DNA of 64,000 bases from Carnobacteriaceae bacterium zg-84. Its GTDB lineage: Bacteria; Bacillota; Bacilli; Lactobacillales; Aerococcaceae. The notes beneath the pieces were generated by a model, which made no database searches, had not been told where the DNA came from, and saw only the letters and a list, made by a program, of their open reading frames with translations. The stretch covers positions 1,072,864-1,136,863 of the forward strand of contig CP059430.1 in assembly GCA_013874835.1 (NCBI GenBank). Reading direction: 5' to 3'. This document shows positions 8,996 through 19,012 of this stretch, piece by piece (the first letter of the stretch is position 1; every line of letters starts with the position of its first letter). The position numbers and the translations under genes were made by a program.

Positions 8996-10090
8996 TAAAT
9001 AATTGCCTCCCTAATTGTTACGTCCACACCTTTTGGAACATAAACAGCTACTTTACCTTTATGATGCATTGTAATCCAACCCAATCCAGAAATTACAATA
9101 TCCATTTGTTTTTTGATAAAAAATTCACTACGTACAAATGCCACATCTTCTTGCGGGACAGGCGATAATAAACCACCTTTATGTTTGTCATAAAAAGCTG
9201 TTGCTCCATTTAATTTTGTGCGATGTAACAACAATTCTTGAGCAAAATAAAATGTCATAGCATTTTTTTCTCCCGATAAATAATCAAAACGAGCTAATCC
9301 TCCAAGAAATAATGTTTGTTCTTCATTTAATTGGAATGTCACCGGCTTTAATTCTTTTTGTGGAGATACTAGTTTCAATGATTTTTCATCTAAATAATGT
9401 GCCATTTGATGACGATGAATAATTCCTGGCGTATCAATTAAATCAGCGCCATCCTCAAAAGGAATACGAATTTGATCTAATGTTGTTCCTGGAAATTGAG
9501 ATGTTGTTATCAATTCTTGTGTACCACCTAAACTAGAAAATAGCATTGATTAAAGTTGATTTTCCAACATTTGTGACACCTACAACATAGACATCTTTAC
9601 CCTGCCTACGATGTTCAATAACATCTAATAAGGCATCAATCTCTTTTTTCTTTTTACCACTTGCCATGACAATATCAATAGGCTTAATGCCTTGTGTGTG
9701 TAATTGTTCTTTTAACCAGTGTTTCACACGATTTAAATTAACGGATTTTGGCAATAAATCAACTTTATTAGCAACAATCAAAATATCGTTTTTGCCTGCA
9801 AAACGATGCAAACCAGAAATCATAGAACCATAAACATCAAAAATATCAATCACATTCACAATCAAGGCATCACGTGAACCTATTTCATGCAACATGGCTA
9901 AAAAATCATCATCGGATACGGATACTTTTTCTAATTGATTATAGTGTCTTAATTTAAAACAACGTTGACAATAAAGTTGTCCTGTTTCAATACCTTTTTC
10001 ATACGCAGATTTCGGCGTATACCCTTTTTCTTTTGGATTTTCTGTTTGTATAGCTAATCCACAACCTATACAAAAAAGTGTTTCAGTCAA
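8995..10090 (-). pseudogene. yqeH: Ribosome biogenesis GTPase YqeH, one frameshift
   Basis: Circularly permuted GTPase needed for 30S assembly. The N-terminal frame has the treble-clef zinc finger CIGCG...CQRC (Cys 7, 10 and about 41, 44), the G4 motif NKVD and the P-loop GVTNVGKSTLIN, then stops right after INAIF. The next frame resumes with SLGGTQELITTSQFPGTTLD and the G3 motif DTPG. Removing one T from the TTTT run at about 9538-9545 gives a normal protein of about 365 residues. The orthologue is essential or nearly so in Bacillus subtilis, so a sequence error or recoding is more likely than true loss. Confidence 0.85.
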
Positions 10091-10604
10091 GTGTTTCTCT
10101 CCATTCTAAATGATATTTTTTTTGCCATTTTGCTAAAATACGTCTTTCAAAAAAACGATTGATTTTTGTCATAAAATAATCACTGTTTACAAGTGGTTTT
10201 ACCATAACTGTTCTCATTTTTGATAAAGTACCGGCTACAATATCAGTCAATAATTGATCTCCCACCATAATTGTTTTATCTGGTGTACTTTGTAAATTCT
10301 CCATTGCTTTTTTCAAACCACTAGACAGTGGCTTTTTAGCACTGGCAACATAAGGGATATCTAAAGTATTCGCTACTTTGGCAACACGATTTTGTCGATT
10401 ATTCGATACAATGGCTACTTGAATATGTGCCTCTTTTAAGGTTTGTAACCATTCTTTTAAAGCAGGGGTCCCTAATGGATCACACCAAGCAACAATCGTA
10501 TTGTCTAAATCAACTAAAACAGTATGAATATCATGTGTTTGTAATGCTTCTGGCGTTAAACCATAAACACTATTTAACATCCATGTTGGTTTAAACGATG
10601 TCAT
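10083..10604 (-). CDS. yqeG: HAD-family phosphatase YqeG
   Basis: 173-residue YqeG-type HAD IIIA phosphatase. It has the first HAD motif VDLDNTIV (about residues 32-39), the SNN segment of motif II and the MVGDQLLTDI motif. Substrate unknown; always found beside yqeH. Overlaps both neighbours by a few bases, indicating translational coupling. Confidence 0.88.
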   Translation of the reverse strand: MTSFKPTWMLNSVYGLTPEALQTHDIHTVLVDLDNTIVAWCDPLGTPALKEWLQTLKEAHIQVAIVSNNRQNRVAKVANTLDIPYVASAKKPLSSGLKKAMENLQSTPDKTIMVGDQLLTDIVAGTLSKMRTVMVKPLVNSDYFMTKINRFFERRILAKWQKKYHLEWRETLD

Positions 10605-11535
10605 GCTCGCTCTCCTTTACGTTTATATTTGTATCATCAATCAGATATGGTGGACGTTTTTTTACTTCGTAGTAAATTTTACCAATGTACTCTCCCAAAA
10701 CACCAATCGAGATGAGTTGCACACCACCAATCACTAAAATGGCAGAAATTGTCGTAAAATACCCACCAACCGTCACACCCTCTTTTAATATTGTGATAAA
10801 TGTCCATAAAATATATAAAAATGACATGAGCACACATACTAATCCTAATTGAAAGGTGATGCGTAAAGGTTTGTCGTTAAATGATAAAATACCTTGCACA
10901 CCATAGTTAAATAATTTTTTCAACGACCATTTTGTTTCTCCAACTTGACGTTCTTGATTTTCATACTCGATAATTTTTTGTTTAAAGCCAATCCAAGAAA
11001 AAAGACCTTTTGAAAAACGATTGCTCTCTTTTAATGACAATAAAGCATCGACTGCTTTTCTGCTTAATAAACGAAAATCGCCAACACCGTCAACCATTTC
11101 AACATCTGTTAAATGATTGACAATTTTATAATACATCTTGGCAAAAAACGTTTTAGATACAGAATCTCCCGTTCGTGTTCTTTTGGCAATTACTTGATCA
11201 TATCCAGCATGAAAAGCATTGATCATTTCTTTAATAAGTAGAGGAGGATGTTGTAAATCAGCGTCCATAATAATCACAGCTTGTCCACTTGCGTAACTCA
11301 ATCCTGCAAGCATTGAACTTTCTTTTCCAAAATTACGACTAAAGCTAATGTATTTTACATGATTGTCTTTTTTTGCCAATAATTTTAATTGCAATAACGT
11401 GTTATCTTTACTGCCGTCATTGACAAAAATCAATTCATAAGACATACCAATCTCTTTTAATACATCAATCACGTGCTTATATAGCAAAGGAATGGCTCCT
11501 TCTTCGTTGTAACAAGGAATTATAATTGATAACAT
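10591..11535 (-). CDS. Membrane-anchored family 2 glycosyltransferase (GtrB/DPM1-like)
   Basis: Polyprenyl-phosphate glycosyltransferase type enzyme. The GT-A domain begins SIIIPCYNEEGAIP, has VNDGSKDNT and the metal-binding DADLQHPP (about residues 92-99); two hydrophobic segments near residues 225-250 and 260-285 anchor it in the membrane. Likely transfers a sugar from a nucleotide donor to undecaprenyl phosphate for cell-envelope glycosylation. Within the murA operon. Confidence 0.88.
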   Translation of the reverse strand: MLSIIIPCYNEEGAIPLLYKHVIDVLKEIGMSYELIFVNDGSKDNTLLQLKLLAKKDNHVKYISFSRNFGKESSMLAGLSYASGQAVIIMDADLQHPPLLIKEMINAFHAGYDQVIAKRTRTGDSVSKTFFAKMYYKIVNHLTDVEMVDGVGDFRLLSRKAVDALLSLKESNRFSKGLFSWIGFKQKIIEYENQERQVGETKWSLKKLFNYGVQGILSFNDKPLRITFQLGLVCVLMSFLYILWTFITILKEGVTVGGYFTTISAILVIGGVQLISIGVLGEYIGKIYYEVKKRPPYLIDDTNINVKESEHDIV

Positions 11536-11547
11536 CCTTACTCCTTT

Positions 11548-12492
11548 CTATTTTTTAGCTAAATCAGTAATATAATCAAAAAATGCTGTTGGATTGACAT
11601 CATATACTAAGTCAACTGGTCGTCCATTTTCTACTTTTATCGTGCGTCCTTTACTTGCTCCTGTTGTGACCACATCACTGTATACAATGTCACGTTTGAC
11701 TAAAGCTTCTTGTCCAAATGAAGCTGTCGTTAATACATCCCATAAGAAATATGTTGAGTTCGTTACAAAATGAGTCAATGGTGGTACGATAGCATAACAT
11801 TGTCCTAAAAAGTCAACTCCCTCAAAACGACGTTGACTTGCCCACATATCACGTACATCTAATGTTAAAGGAACTTTTCTTGTACTTTCTAAAGCAACTA
11901 ATTCAATTTTGATTGAAGAATCCCAAACACGTTTTGCGGCAAATGGATCCCAAAATACATTCCACTCTGCTGTTCCATCATGCTCCGGTTCTTCAATATT
12001 GCCATGCTCTAAAAATGTTCCACCCATCCAATATAATTTATTGATTTTTTCTTCAATGCTTGCATCCATTTCTAACGCTCTTGCCAAATCGGTTAATGGA
12101 CCAACAAAAACTAAATCAATTTTTTCATCACTATTTTTTAAGACATGCACTAAATCTTCATGTGCTTTCAAAGAACTATCTTGAATACTTACTGGTTTAT
12201 GTTCATTTAAAATAGGTAAGGCATCTACTGTAAAAGCGTGCATGCGCCATTCTTTAGGAAATGGATGAACCGGTCTTGAATTAGAAGATGCAACTTTGAT
12301 ATGTTTTTTATCTTTTTCTGATCCGAATTTTTCAATAATTTTTTTACTTGCAGATACGGCAGGTTCTAAATAACAATCTGCTTCAATGACACCAACACCA
12401 ACAACTTCAACATCGTCCATTTTCAATAATAAATATAAAGATACTAAATCATCTACACCACCGTCATGGTTTAAATATACTTTTCTTGTCAT
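11548..12492 (-). CDS. Nucleoside hydrolase (IUNH family)
   Basis: 314-residue inosine-uridine preferring nucleoside hydrolase-like enzyme cleaving the N-glycosidic bond of ribonucleosides. The N-terminal calcium-binding aspartate cluster reads NHDGGVDD (residues 8-15; usual family form DTDPGxDD, so the first aspartates are shifted to HDGG), and VFVGPLTDLARAL is a conserved family strand. The altered DxD cluster makes substrate assignment uncertain. Sits 15 bp downstream of rho in the operon. Confidence 0.8.
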   Translation of the reverse strand: MTRKVYLNHDGGVDDLVSLYLLLKMDDVEVVGVGVIEADCYLEPAVSASKKIIEKFGSEKDKKHIKVASSNSRPVHPFPKEWRMHAFTVDALPILNEHKPVSIQDSSLKAHEDLVHVLKNSDEKIDLVFVGPLTDLARALEMDASIEEKINKLYWMGGTFLEHGNIEEPEHDGTAEWNVFWDPFAAKRVWDSSIKIELVALESTRKVPLTLDVRDMWASQRRFEGVDFLGQCYAIVPPLTHFVTNSTYFLWDVLTTASFGQEALVKRDIVYSDVVTTGASKGRTIKVENGRPVDLVYDVNPTAFFDYITDLAKK

Positions 12493-12507
12493 ATTCTCTC
12501 TACCTTC

Positions 12508-13764
12508 TTATTTTAATAAATCAAAATATTTTTTATTGCTTGTTGTACTACGCATTCCTTTTAAAATAGCCTCTGTATACTCGAGTGAATCTCCTTTCAT
12601 ACTGTTACGCATTTTAAAAATTAAGTCTAAACGTTTTTTATCTATCAATAATTCTTCACGACGTGTGCCTGATTTTTTTATATCAATTGCAGGAAAAATA
12701 CGTCTTTCTGCTAGTTCTCTGGATAAATGTAATTCCATATTACCAGTTCCTTTAAATTCTTCATAAATCACATCGTCCATGCGACTACCTGTATCAATCA
12801 ATGCCGTTGCAAGAATTGTTAAACTACCGCCGTCCTCAATATTACGTGCGGCTCCAAAAAAACGTTTTGGTTTATAAAAAGCGGCTGGATCAATCCCTCC
12901 ACTCAATGTTCGACCAGACGGAGGAATAACAAGATTATATGCTCTAGCTAAACGGGTAATGCTATCCATTAAAATGACAACATCTTTTTTTTCTTCAACT
13001 AAGCGTAATGCTCGTTCATGAACTAACTCAACTAAACGTACATGGTTTTCAGGTTGTTGATCAAATGTCGAATAAACCACTTCTCCGTTAATACTGCGTT
13101 CTAAATCAGTTACTTCTTCTGGACGTTCGTCAATCAATAAGACAATTAAATAAACGTCTGGATAATTTTGTGTAATTCCTTTGGCAATCGTTTTAATCAA
13201 TGATGTTTTACCTGCTTTTGGAGGTGCAACAATTAACCCACGCTGTCCAAACCCAATTGGTGCTACCCAGTCAATCACACGTGCAGCAATATCATTTGTT
13301 TTATGTTCCAAAACAATTTGTGTGTCTGGATAAAGTGGGACTAAAGCTGGAAAATGCTCTCTTTCTTTAGCTTTTTCTGGATCTTGTCCATTGACTTTTA
13401 ACACATGCATTAACCCATTGCGACGTTCACTTTGTTTTGGTGGACGAGCCGTTCCTGTCACTAAATCGCCTCTTCTTAAATCAAAGCGACGCATTTGTGA
13501 ATTAGAAATATAAATATCTTCTTGACTTGGGGTATAATTTATTGGACGTAAAAAACCATAGCTATCTTGTCCGTTATAAACAACGTCTAAAACACCTTCA
13601 ACTGTAAAGAAACCTTGTGTTTCTTCTTGTGCACGAATGACAGCCATGCACAATTCCTTTTTATTCATTTGACTATATGAGGGAATATTTAATTCTCTAG
13701 CATATTTATAAATTTCTTTTAACGTTTCTTGCTCAAGTGTTTCTAAAGTCCAAATATTTTCCAT
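12508..13764 (-). CDS. rho: Transcription termination factor Rho
   Basis: Hexameric RNA helicase that ends transcription. 418 residues with an N-terminal Rho domain, the cold-shock-like RNA-binding domain containing DSYGFLRP (about residues 67-74), the Walker [10 protein letters not shown] (180-188) and the [11 protein letters not shown] Walker B/Q-loop region with [21 protein letters not shown]. Overlaps murA by one base (TAATG). The murA-rho pairing also occurs in enterococci. Confidence 0.96.
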   Translation of the reverse strand: MENIWTLETLEQETLKEIYKYARELNIPSYSQMNKKELCMAVIRAQEETQGFFTVEGVLDVVYNGQDSYGFLRPINYTPSQEDIYISNSQMRRFDLRRGDLVTGTARPPKQSERRNGLMHVLKVNGQDPEKAKEREHFPALVPLYPDTQIVLEHKTNDIAARVIDWVAPIGFGQRGLIVAPPKAGKTSLIKTIAKGITQNYPDVYLIVLLIDERPEEVTDLERSINGEVVYSTFDQQPENHVRLVELVHERALRLVEEKKDVVILMDSITRLARAYNLVIPPSGRTLSGGIDPAAFYKPKRFFGAARNIEDGGSLTILATALIDTGSRMDDVIYEEFKGTGNMELHLSRELAERRIFPAIDIKKSGTRREELLIDKKRLDLIFKMRNSMKGDSLEYTEAILKGMRSTTSNKKYFDLLK

Positions 13765-15035
13765 TAGTCGCCTCCAATTTCAACCATTTCAATATCCGCC
13801 CCTAATGCACGTAAATTATCGATAATATGGGCATATCCTCTTAAAATATGCTCTACACCATAAATTTCTGTTGTTCCCTCTGCCATTAAACCGGCAATTA
13901 ATAAACATGCCCCTGCTCTTAAGTCGCTAGCTGTGACTTGTGCACCCATAAGACGTTCAGAAGGCCCATTGAAACGAATCGTATCTCCTTCTACTTTGAC
14001 ATTTGCACCCATTCTCACCAATTCAGCAATGTGTTTCACACGTTTTGGATAAATCGTATCTAAAACCGTTCCTGTTCCTGTTGCTTTTAATAATAATGGT
14101 GTAATCGGTTGTTGTAAATCAGTCGCAAATCCCGGATAAGGTTGCGTTTTAATTGATACCATATTTAATTCTTTCGTTGGTTTTACTAAAATATCTTCTT
14201 CTCCAACAACAAAATCGACACCCATTTCGTCTAATTTCGCCAAAAAACTTTCAATATGTTCGGCTATGACATTTTTGACTAAAATACCCTCACCGCAAGC
14301 GGCTGCCAATGACAAATACGTTCCTGCTTCAATACGATCTGGTATAACGGCATGTGTACAGCCATGTAAGTGTTCCACACCATCAATACGAATAGTGGCT
14401 GTACCTGCACCACGGATATTAGCACCCATTTTATTCAATAATGTTACCACATCAACAATTTCAGGCTCTTTTGCTGCGTTTTCTATAATGGTTCTACCTT
14501 TTGCTTTCACCGCTGCAAGAATACAGTTAATTGTGGCACCAATAGACACAACATCAAAGTAAATACGTGTGCCATGTATCCCGTGTTTTTTAGCATCTAA
14601 AGAAATAGCACCTTGCTCATTCGTCACGGTTGCACCTAATTTTTCAAAAGCTTTAATATGCTGATCAATTGGACGAGGACCTAAAAAACAACCTCCAGGT
14701 AATCCAATAACTCCTTCATGAAAACGAGCCAATGTTGCACCCATAAAGTAATAAGAAGCACGTAAACTTTGAATTTTACCACTTGGCATTGGAACAGATT
14801 TTATATGCGTTGGATCTATTGTTAACACGCCATTATCAAATACTGCCTTTACATTAAAATCATGTAATATCTCAATCAATGCATGTACATCTTTAATATC
14901 TGGTACACCTTCTAAAGTTACTGGGCTATCCGCTAAAATGGCAGCTGGAATAAGTGCTACAACACTATTTTTTGCACCATTTATTGTCACTTCCCCAAAT
15001 AGTTTTTTGCCCCCGTGAACAACAATTTTTTTCAT
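13764..15035 (-). CDS. murA: UDP-N-acetylglucosamine 1-carboxyvinyltransferase (MurA/MurZ)
   Basis: First committed step of peptidoglycan synthesis: adds enolpyruvate from PEP to UDP-GlcNAc. 423 residues; NGAKN with Lys22 at 19-23 and the catalytic cysteine Cys116 in GGCFLGPRP, the residue that fosfomycin alkylates. Firmicutes often have two paralogues; the link to rho suggests the MurZ/MurA2 type. First gene of the operon; its upstream region borders the mobile-element patchwork. Confidence 0.95.
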   Translation of the reverse strand: MKKIVVHGGKKLFGEVTINGAKNSVVALIPAAILADSPVTLEGVPDIKDVHALIEILHDFNVKAVFDNGVLTIDPTHIKSVPMPSGKIQSLRASYYFMGATLARFHEGVIGLPGGCFLGPRPIDQHIKAFEKLGATVTNEQGAISLDAKKHGIHGTRIYFDVVSIGATINCILAAVKAKGRTIIENAAKEPEIVDVVTLLNKMGANIRGAGTATIRIDGVEHLHGCTHAVIPDRIEAGTYLSLAAACGEGILVKNVIAEHIESFLAKLDEMGVDFVVGEEDILVKPTKELNMVSIKTQPYPGFATDLQQPITPLLLKATGTGTVLDTIYPKRVKHIAELVRMGANVKVEGDTIRFNGPSERLMGAQVTASDLRAGACLLIAGLMAEGTTEIYGVEHILRGYAHIIDNLRALGADIEMVEIGGD

Positions 15036-15391
15036 GTTTCATTCTCCTTAAAACGTATCTACTATCTCTCATTCGCAATTTTCTTATTTTTGTCTAAATG
15101 ACAAAAACACCCATTTTAGAATAGCTTAAAATGAGTGAAATGTCTATCTTTTTATGTTGTATTCACGTTTCTTCTTGAATGCTGTGCATAAATCGTATAG
15201 AATAATATTTAATTTATATAATCATTAAGGATATTCTATGGAAAAACATGTATAAAATAACGATACATTTTTAATTCATCTATGAGAGGACTACTATATT
15301 CATAACCAACCGATTACAGAATTATCGAAAAAATATGCCTTGAGTCAATACAAACTTTTAAAAGAGCTAGACGAATCGAAAGATAAAAAGC
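15036..15391. other. Region upstream of murA, with fragment of an unknown gene
   Basis: No complete gene. The part next to murA should hold its promoter; a weak hairpin with arms CATTTTA/TAAAATG lies at about 15111-15136. From about 15287 to 15412 an uninitiated frame reads HNQPITELSKKYALSQYKLL and so on to KLVKIFIH then stop, helix-turn-helix-like in style, but I cannot assign a family. Confidence 0.4.
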
Positions 15392-15634
15392 TTGTTAAAA
15401 TTTTTATTCATTAGCTTTATCCGTAAAGACGTATTATTTGAATCATTAGACACAGCTGTTGTTGTTTTATACGGTCACCCATTCAATATCAATGGACAAT
15501 TTTTATCAATCAATCACAACAAAACATTTGGGCTGTCGTTAGAAAATATTTTCTACATTTCTATCCGAATTAGTGTATGTAATAACAAATTTAAATCATC
15601 TGCCATTATCGGTACATTAAAAGGAAGTTTATGA
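15392..15634 (+). CDS. Hypothetical protein, probably a gene remnant
   Basis: 80-codon frame of unrecognised sequence (contains VVVLYGHPFNINGQFLSINH). It overlaps the end of the fragment just upstream in another frame and has no convincing Shine-Dalgarno, so it may be the shifted tail of one broken gene rather than a functional protein. Confidence 0.25.
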   Translation: MLKFLFISFIRKDVLFESLDTAVVVLYGHPFNINGQFLSINHNKTFGLSLENIFYISIRISVCNNKFKSSAIIGTLKGSL

Positions 15635-15719
15635 ACGCATTTATTTTTAGACAAAAAATTTGCATTGAAAATTTTGGATACATTATGAAAATAATAACAG
15701 AGTTTATGCAAAAATCCAA

Positions 15720-16463
15720 ATGGAGACGTACTTGCGCCATAAAGCAGTCTACAATAAAATTGTGTTTACCATCTACACTACGATGGTCTAAGTACATAAA
15801 TCCTTTTTCTTTATTATCCCGATGGTAATAGCCACTTTCTTTATCAGTCGTACTTTCTTTAATAGTTTTAGAGCTGGTTTTATCGGTGTAATGAAACGGC
15901 TTTTTTCAAATAGCTTCTCGTTCGGCGTTGATTTCGTTTTCTAAATCTCGTTTACGTTCCTGAACCACTTCAATAACGGCGTTTCTAAATTTATTTTTAT
16001 TGGTGTTTGCTTTAATGTGTGTGGAATCTGTGAATAATGCTGTGCCGCTAATTAAATGATGTGAGATAGCTTGGTGTACAATAGTGTTGAATATATCTTC
16101 AAACACAGACGTACCTTGAAAACGGCGAATATAATTTTGAGAGAAAGTAGAATAATGTGGGGTAGGTTTAGAGAAAGGGAGGTTTAAAAACCATCTAAAC
16201 GCTACATCCGTTTCGACACGTTTAATGGTTTCTCGCATGGATTTAATGCCATAAATATCTTTTAAAAAGACCAATTTAAATAAAACAACAGGGTCTAAAC
16301 TATTACGACCGTTGGTATGACTATAATAGGGAGAAGTAATCTCATAAATAAAGTTGAAATCAATTGATTTATCAATTTTACGTAGTAAATGGTCTTTTGG
16401 TACTAATTCGGACAATGTGTTTAATATGATTTCATCATTTGGGTGAGTTTCTTTATAAAACAT
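15720..16463 (-). pseudogene. IS1182-like transposase, nonsense codon and lost C-terminus
   Basis: N-terminal half of an IS1182/IS5-superfamily DDE transposase. Start chosen at 16463, where a GGAGGGA Shine-Dalgarno precedes MFYKETHPNDEIIL; the frame stays open further up but without support. Family motifs include NGRNSLDPVVLFKLVFLKDI and TPHYSTFSQNY, and FTDSTHIKANTNKN with the first catalytic aspartate. An in-frame TGA at 15906-15908 interrupts it after EREAI. The same frame goes on with STTDKESGYYHRDNKEKGF and YLDHRSVDGKHNFIVD, then similarity ends near 15730. The catalytic C-terminal third is missing. Confidence 0.8.
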
Positions 16464-16517
16464 AGATTTTTCCCTCCTTTTTCTTATCTCTATTATACCA
16501 CTTTTAAGCGTTATTAT

Positions 16518-16653
16518 CGTATCAGACGTTGTGGTACGAATGACTTCGTTCTCGCACGTAGTAGAGAACGAGCGATGTATCGTGTACATCGTGGTAAGCC
16601 GTACAACTTAACGTCTGATACGAAAAAAGACTGTCGACATTTTAATTTGTCAA
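16518..16653. ncRNA. Structured three-way-junction element, copy A
   Basis: Read on the plus strand. P1 is 13 bp (16518-16530 with 16610-16622), extended by GTACG/CGTAC. P2 is CGTTCTC/GAGAACG (547-553, 564-570) with 10-nt loop GCACGTAGTA. P3 is CGATGTA/TACATCG (573-579, 585-591) with loop TCGTG. Conserved GTACGAAT precedes P2 and GGTAAGCCGTAC follows P3. An A-rich linker and a second hairpin (GACTGT...ACAGTC, 16629-16658) follow, then GACGGTA/TACCGTC at 16661-16679. It lies 5' of and divergent from the IS1182-like transposase. Copy B (21384) keeps the loops while the stems differ. Whether it acts as RNA or DNA is unknown. Confidence 0.6.
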
Positions 16654-16735
16654 CAGTCTGAGACGGTATTGCTACCGTCCTTACACTAAAATCAAATTGT
16701 ATATTATAACTAGATTGAATTAAATCTTTAAATTT

Positions 16736-16861
16736 TCACATCAAATTTTGCAATTCTACCAGATTAATTCCCATAATTCTTAAAATATCAGTAAACGCTA
16801 CTTTCTGCCTTTTGAAGAATTTACCGAGCGAATTCTCCAAGCTACTTTCTACCTGCTGTCT
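16736..16861 (-). pseudogene. C-terminal fragment of an unidentified protein
   Basis: About 40 codons ending with TGA at 16736 read QQVESSLENSLGKFFKRQKV then AFTDILRIMGINLVELQNLM. No start or upstream part is present. It looks like a coding remnant at the edge of the imported segment; the family is not recognised. Confidence 0.3.
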
Positions 16862-16892
16862 TTATAATTTTTCCCATTCTAATGACCACCCC

Positions 16893-17402
16893 TTACTTTT
16901 TGATCGTTATTATTACATCTTCATTCGACAATAAGTCTGTAACTTCCTGCTCCGGTAAATCTATTTTTCCAAGCTTCGTATATGCCCATGAATTTGAACC
17001 ATAAAACACAACAAGATTATTACTGTTATAAAGGACTATATCCCCATTGTGTGTGGTCATCTGTTTATCATTACTTCTATACTGCTTTCTCAATGAACCC
17101 ACCTGCTCATTACCTCCGTACCTAGACATACTGATAACCATATCACCCTCTGAGACATCTTCCATTAGTGACCTCGTCGAAGCATTATCCTCCCATATAA
17201 CAGGAACAAGCGTATCATTAATATATAATTTCATATCATATTTCTGACTTTCTTTACTATTTACACTTTGACTGTCACTTTTAGCTTCCCCAGTAATTTT
17301 ATCTGTCTGATTTTTATTGTCACAGTCATTTACGATATTTCCACATCCCACCATAGAAACAAGTATCACCATAGACAGAATAGTACAAAATAATGTTCGC
17401 AT
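16893..17402 (-). CDS. Lipoprotein with cyclophilin-like domain
   Basis: 169 residues. A signal peptide ends in the lipobox VSMVGC (lipidated Cys at about residue 20), then a polar linker, then a domain of about 110 residues starting MKLYINDTLVPVIWEDNAST and ending in NSWAYTKLGKI, the pattern of the cyclophilin-like fold found in small bacterial proteins of unknown activity. Exported and membrane-anchored. Codon choice (GGA, AGA, ATA) differs from flanking core genes and matches the next two genes, suggesting joint transfer from a Clostridia-like donor. Confidence 0.75.
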   Translation of the reverse strand: MRTLFCTILSMVILVSMVGCGNIVNDCDNKNQTDKITGEAKSDSQSVNSKESQKYDMKLYINDTLVPVIWEDNASTRSLMEDVSEGDMVISMSRYGGNEQVGSLRKQYRSNDKQMTTHNGDIVLYNSNNLVVFYGSNSWAYTKLGKIDLPEQEVTDLLSNEDVIITIKK

Positions 17403-17453
17403 TGCTTCTACCCCTTAAAATTGTTGATATAGTTAATACTTTCTTTTACATCA

Positions 17454-18449
17454 CTAACATACTCCATTTTCTTCAAAGAATTTCTGTATCTTATCGAAAG
17501 GGATCACTTCTAAATTGTCATAAAGATCTGTATGAACAGCACCTGGAATGGTAAGAAACTCTTTATTATCAGTGTAATTACTGTCCTTAATCATAGCTTC
17601 ATATGCATCTTTCCCAAAATAATAACTATGTGCCTTATCTCCATGCATAATAAGAACTGCACTTCTGATTTCATTACTGTATTTAAGAATCGGTTGATTC
17701 ATAAATGACTGACAGCCAATCACATTCCATCCGTCATTTGAATTAATGCTCCTTGCATGATAGGCTCTACCTTTATAGTATTCGCTATAATCCTTCACAA
17801 AGAATGGTACATCCTCTGGAACCGGAAGAGGGATACATCCACCAGCCCTTGAGTACTCACCTTTTTTGTATTCTTCTGTTCTAATTGAATTTAGCTTTTT
17901 CTTTAAATTATAACGAGCTTCCTCATTGTTTTCAGAATCAAAATATCCGTTGGCATTCACTCTTGTCATATCATACATTGTAGAAACGACTGTTGCCTTG
18001 ATTCTGGTATCAAGAGCTACTGTGTTAATGGCCATACCACCCCATCCGCAAATTCCAATAATACCGATTTTATCTGCATCCACATTATCCTGAACTGAAA
18101 GAAAATCTACTGCAGCCATAAAATCCTCTGTATTAATATCCGGAGATGCCATATATCTTGGTTTTCCACCACTTTCACCTGTAAAAGACGGGTCAAATGC
18201 AATAGTCAGATACCCTATCTCTGCCATTGTCTGGGCATACAGTCCGGAACACTGTTCTTTTACTGCTCCAAAAGGTCCACTTACTGCAATCGCAGGAAAT
18301 TTATTCTTAGGCTCTTTTGGAATATACATATCTGCAGCAAGTGTGATGCCATATCGATTTATAAATGTGACCTTCTTGTGATCCACTTTCTCACTTTTAG
18401 GAAATGTCTTGTCCCATTCCACAACTAGCTTAAGTTCATCTGTCTTCAT
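17454..18449 (-). CDS. Alpha/beta hydrolase (YcjY-like)
   Basis: Cytoplasmic hydrolase of about 331 residues. A core beta-sheet start (VTFINRYGITLAADMYIP) is followed by the acyl-loop FDPSFTGESGG, the nucleophile-elbow region GIICGWGG equivalent (GICGWGGMAINTVALD) and a late VLIMHGDKAHSYYF plus PGAVHTDLYD with the acid and catalytic histidine. At the elbow the usual serine position is not obvious; cysteine or a non-classical residue may act. An ATG at 18467 contains the GGAGG itself, so the ATG at 18449, ten bases after it, is preferred. Divergent from the MerR gene, which probably controls it. Confidence 0.75.
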   Translation of the reverse strand: MKTDELKLVVEWDKTFPKSEKVDHKKVTFINRYGITLAADMYIPKEPKNKFPAIAVSGPFGAVKEQCSGLYAQTMAEIGYLTIAFDPSFTGESGGKPRYMASPDINTEDFMAAVDFLSVQDNVDADKIGIIGICGWGGMAINTVALDTRIKATVVSTMYDMTRVNANGYFDSENNEEARYNLKKKLNSIRTEEYKKGEYSRAGGCIPLPVPEDVPFFVKDYSEYYKGRAYHARSINSNDGWNVIGCQSFMNQPILKYSNEIRSAVLIMHGDKAHSYYFGKDAYEAMIKDSNYTDNKEFLTIPGAVHTDLYDNLEVIPFDKIQKFFEENGVC

Positions 18450-18491
18450 ATTATCAAATACCTCCATATAAGTTCATATTGAAAATAAAAT

Positions 18492-18557
18492 CTTCAGGTC
18501 TTATAATATAATTATAAGACCTGAAGTTAACTTTAGGTCAAGTATTGTTTTTATAAT
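18492..18557. promoter_or_regulatory. MerR-type divergent operator/promoter
   Basis: Two dyads lie between the hydrolase and the MerR gene: AGGTCTTATAAT...ATTATAAGACCT (18496-18522) and ACCTGAAGTTAACTTTAGGT (18519-18538). Reading plus, TTAACT (18527-18532) and TATAAT (18552-18557) are separated by 19 bp, the overlong spacer that MerR-family activators correct by DNA distortion. The first dyad also contains TATAAT boxes for minus-strand transcription. Confidence 0.6.
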
Positions 18558-18574
18558 CGAAAGAAGGTAAATAT

Positions 18575-19012
18575 ATGTATACAATTGGACAGGTTTCAGA
18601 GATGTTTAATCTCCCAATCTCAACATTAAGATACTATGATAAAGAAGGATTTTTCCCTCATCTAGAGCGAAAAGGCAATATCAGATATTTCAGAGATACT
18701 GAAATTGAGGCTTTACGGGTTATTGAATGTTTAAAATTATCCGGTCTTGAAATAAAAGATATTAAACGATTCTTTCAGTGGGTTATGGAAGGCCCATCAA
18801 GCTACTTTGATAGAAAACAATTATTTGAATCTCGTAAAAAAGCTGTACTTTCTGAAATAAAGCAGCTTGAAAAAACTCTTGCCATGCTCGAGTTTAAATG
18901 TTGGTATTATGATAAAGCATTGCAAGATGGTACTGAGGATGGCATTAATGCCCTGCTTCCAGATAAACTTCCCAAAGATATTCAAAAACTATATAACAAG
19001 GCACATAAATAA
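18575..19012 (+). CDS. MerR-family transcriptional regulator
   Basis: 145 residues. An N-terminal winged helix-turn-helix (YTIGQVSEMFNLPISTLRYY, residues 2-21) with the DKEGFFPHLERKGNIRYF wing is followed by a long coiled-coil dimerisation helix (about 80-120). It lacks a metal-binding cysteine pair, so it probably senses a small organic molecule. Shine-Dalgarno AGAAGG. Faces away from the hydrolase across a shared operator, so it is the likely regulator of that gene and of itself. Confidence 0.88.
   Translation: MYTIGQVSEMFNLPISTLRYYDKEGFFPHLERKGNIRYFRDTEIEALRVIECLKLSGLEIKDIKRFFQWVMEGPSSYFDRKQLFESRKKAVLSEIKQLEKTLAMLEFKCWYYDKALQDGTEDGINALLPDKLPKDIQKLYNKAHK

Noticed and set aside
15392-15634. 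A real conserved gene upstream of murA
   Set aside because: No recognisable family, no ribosome binding site, and a broken frame just upstream; kept only as a low-confidence remnant.
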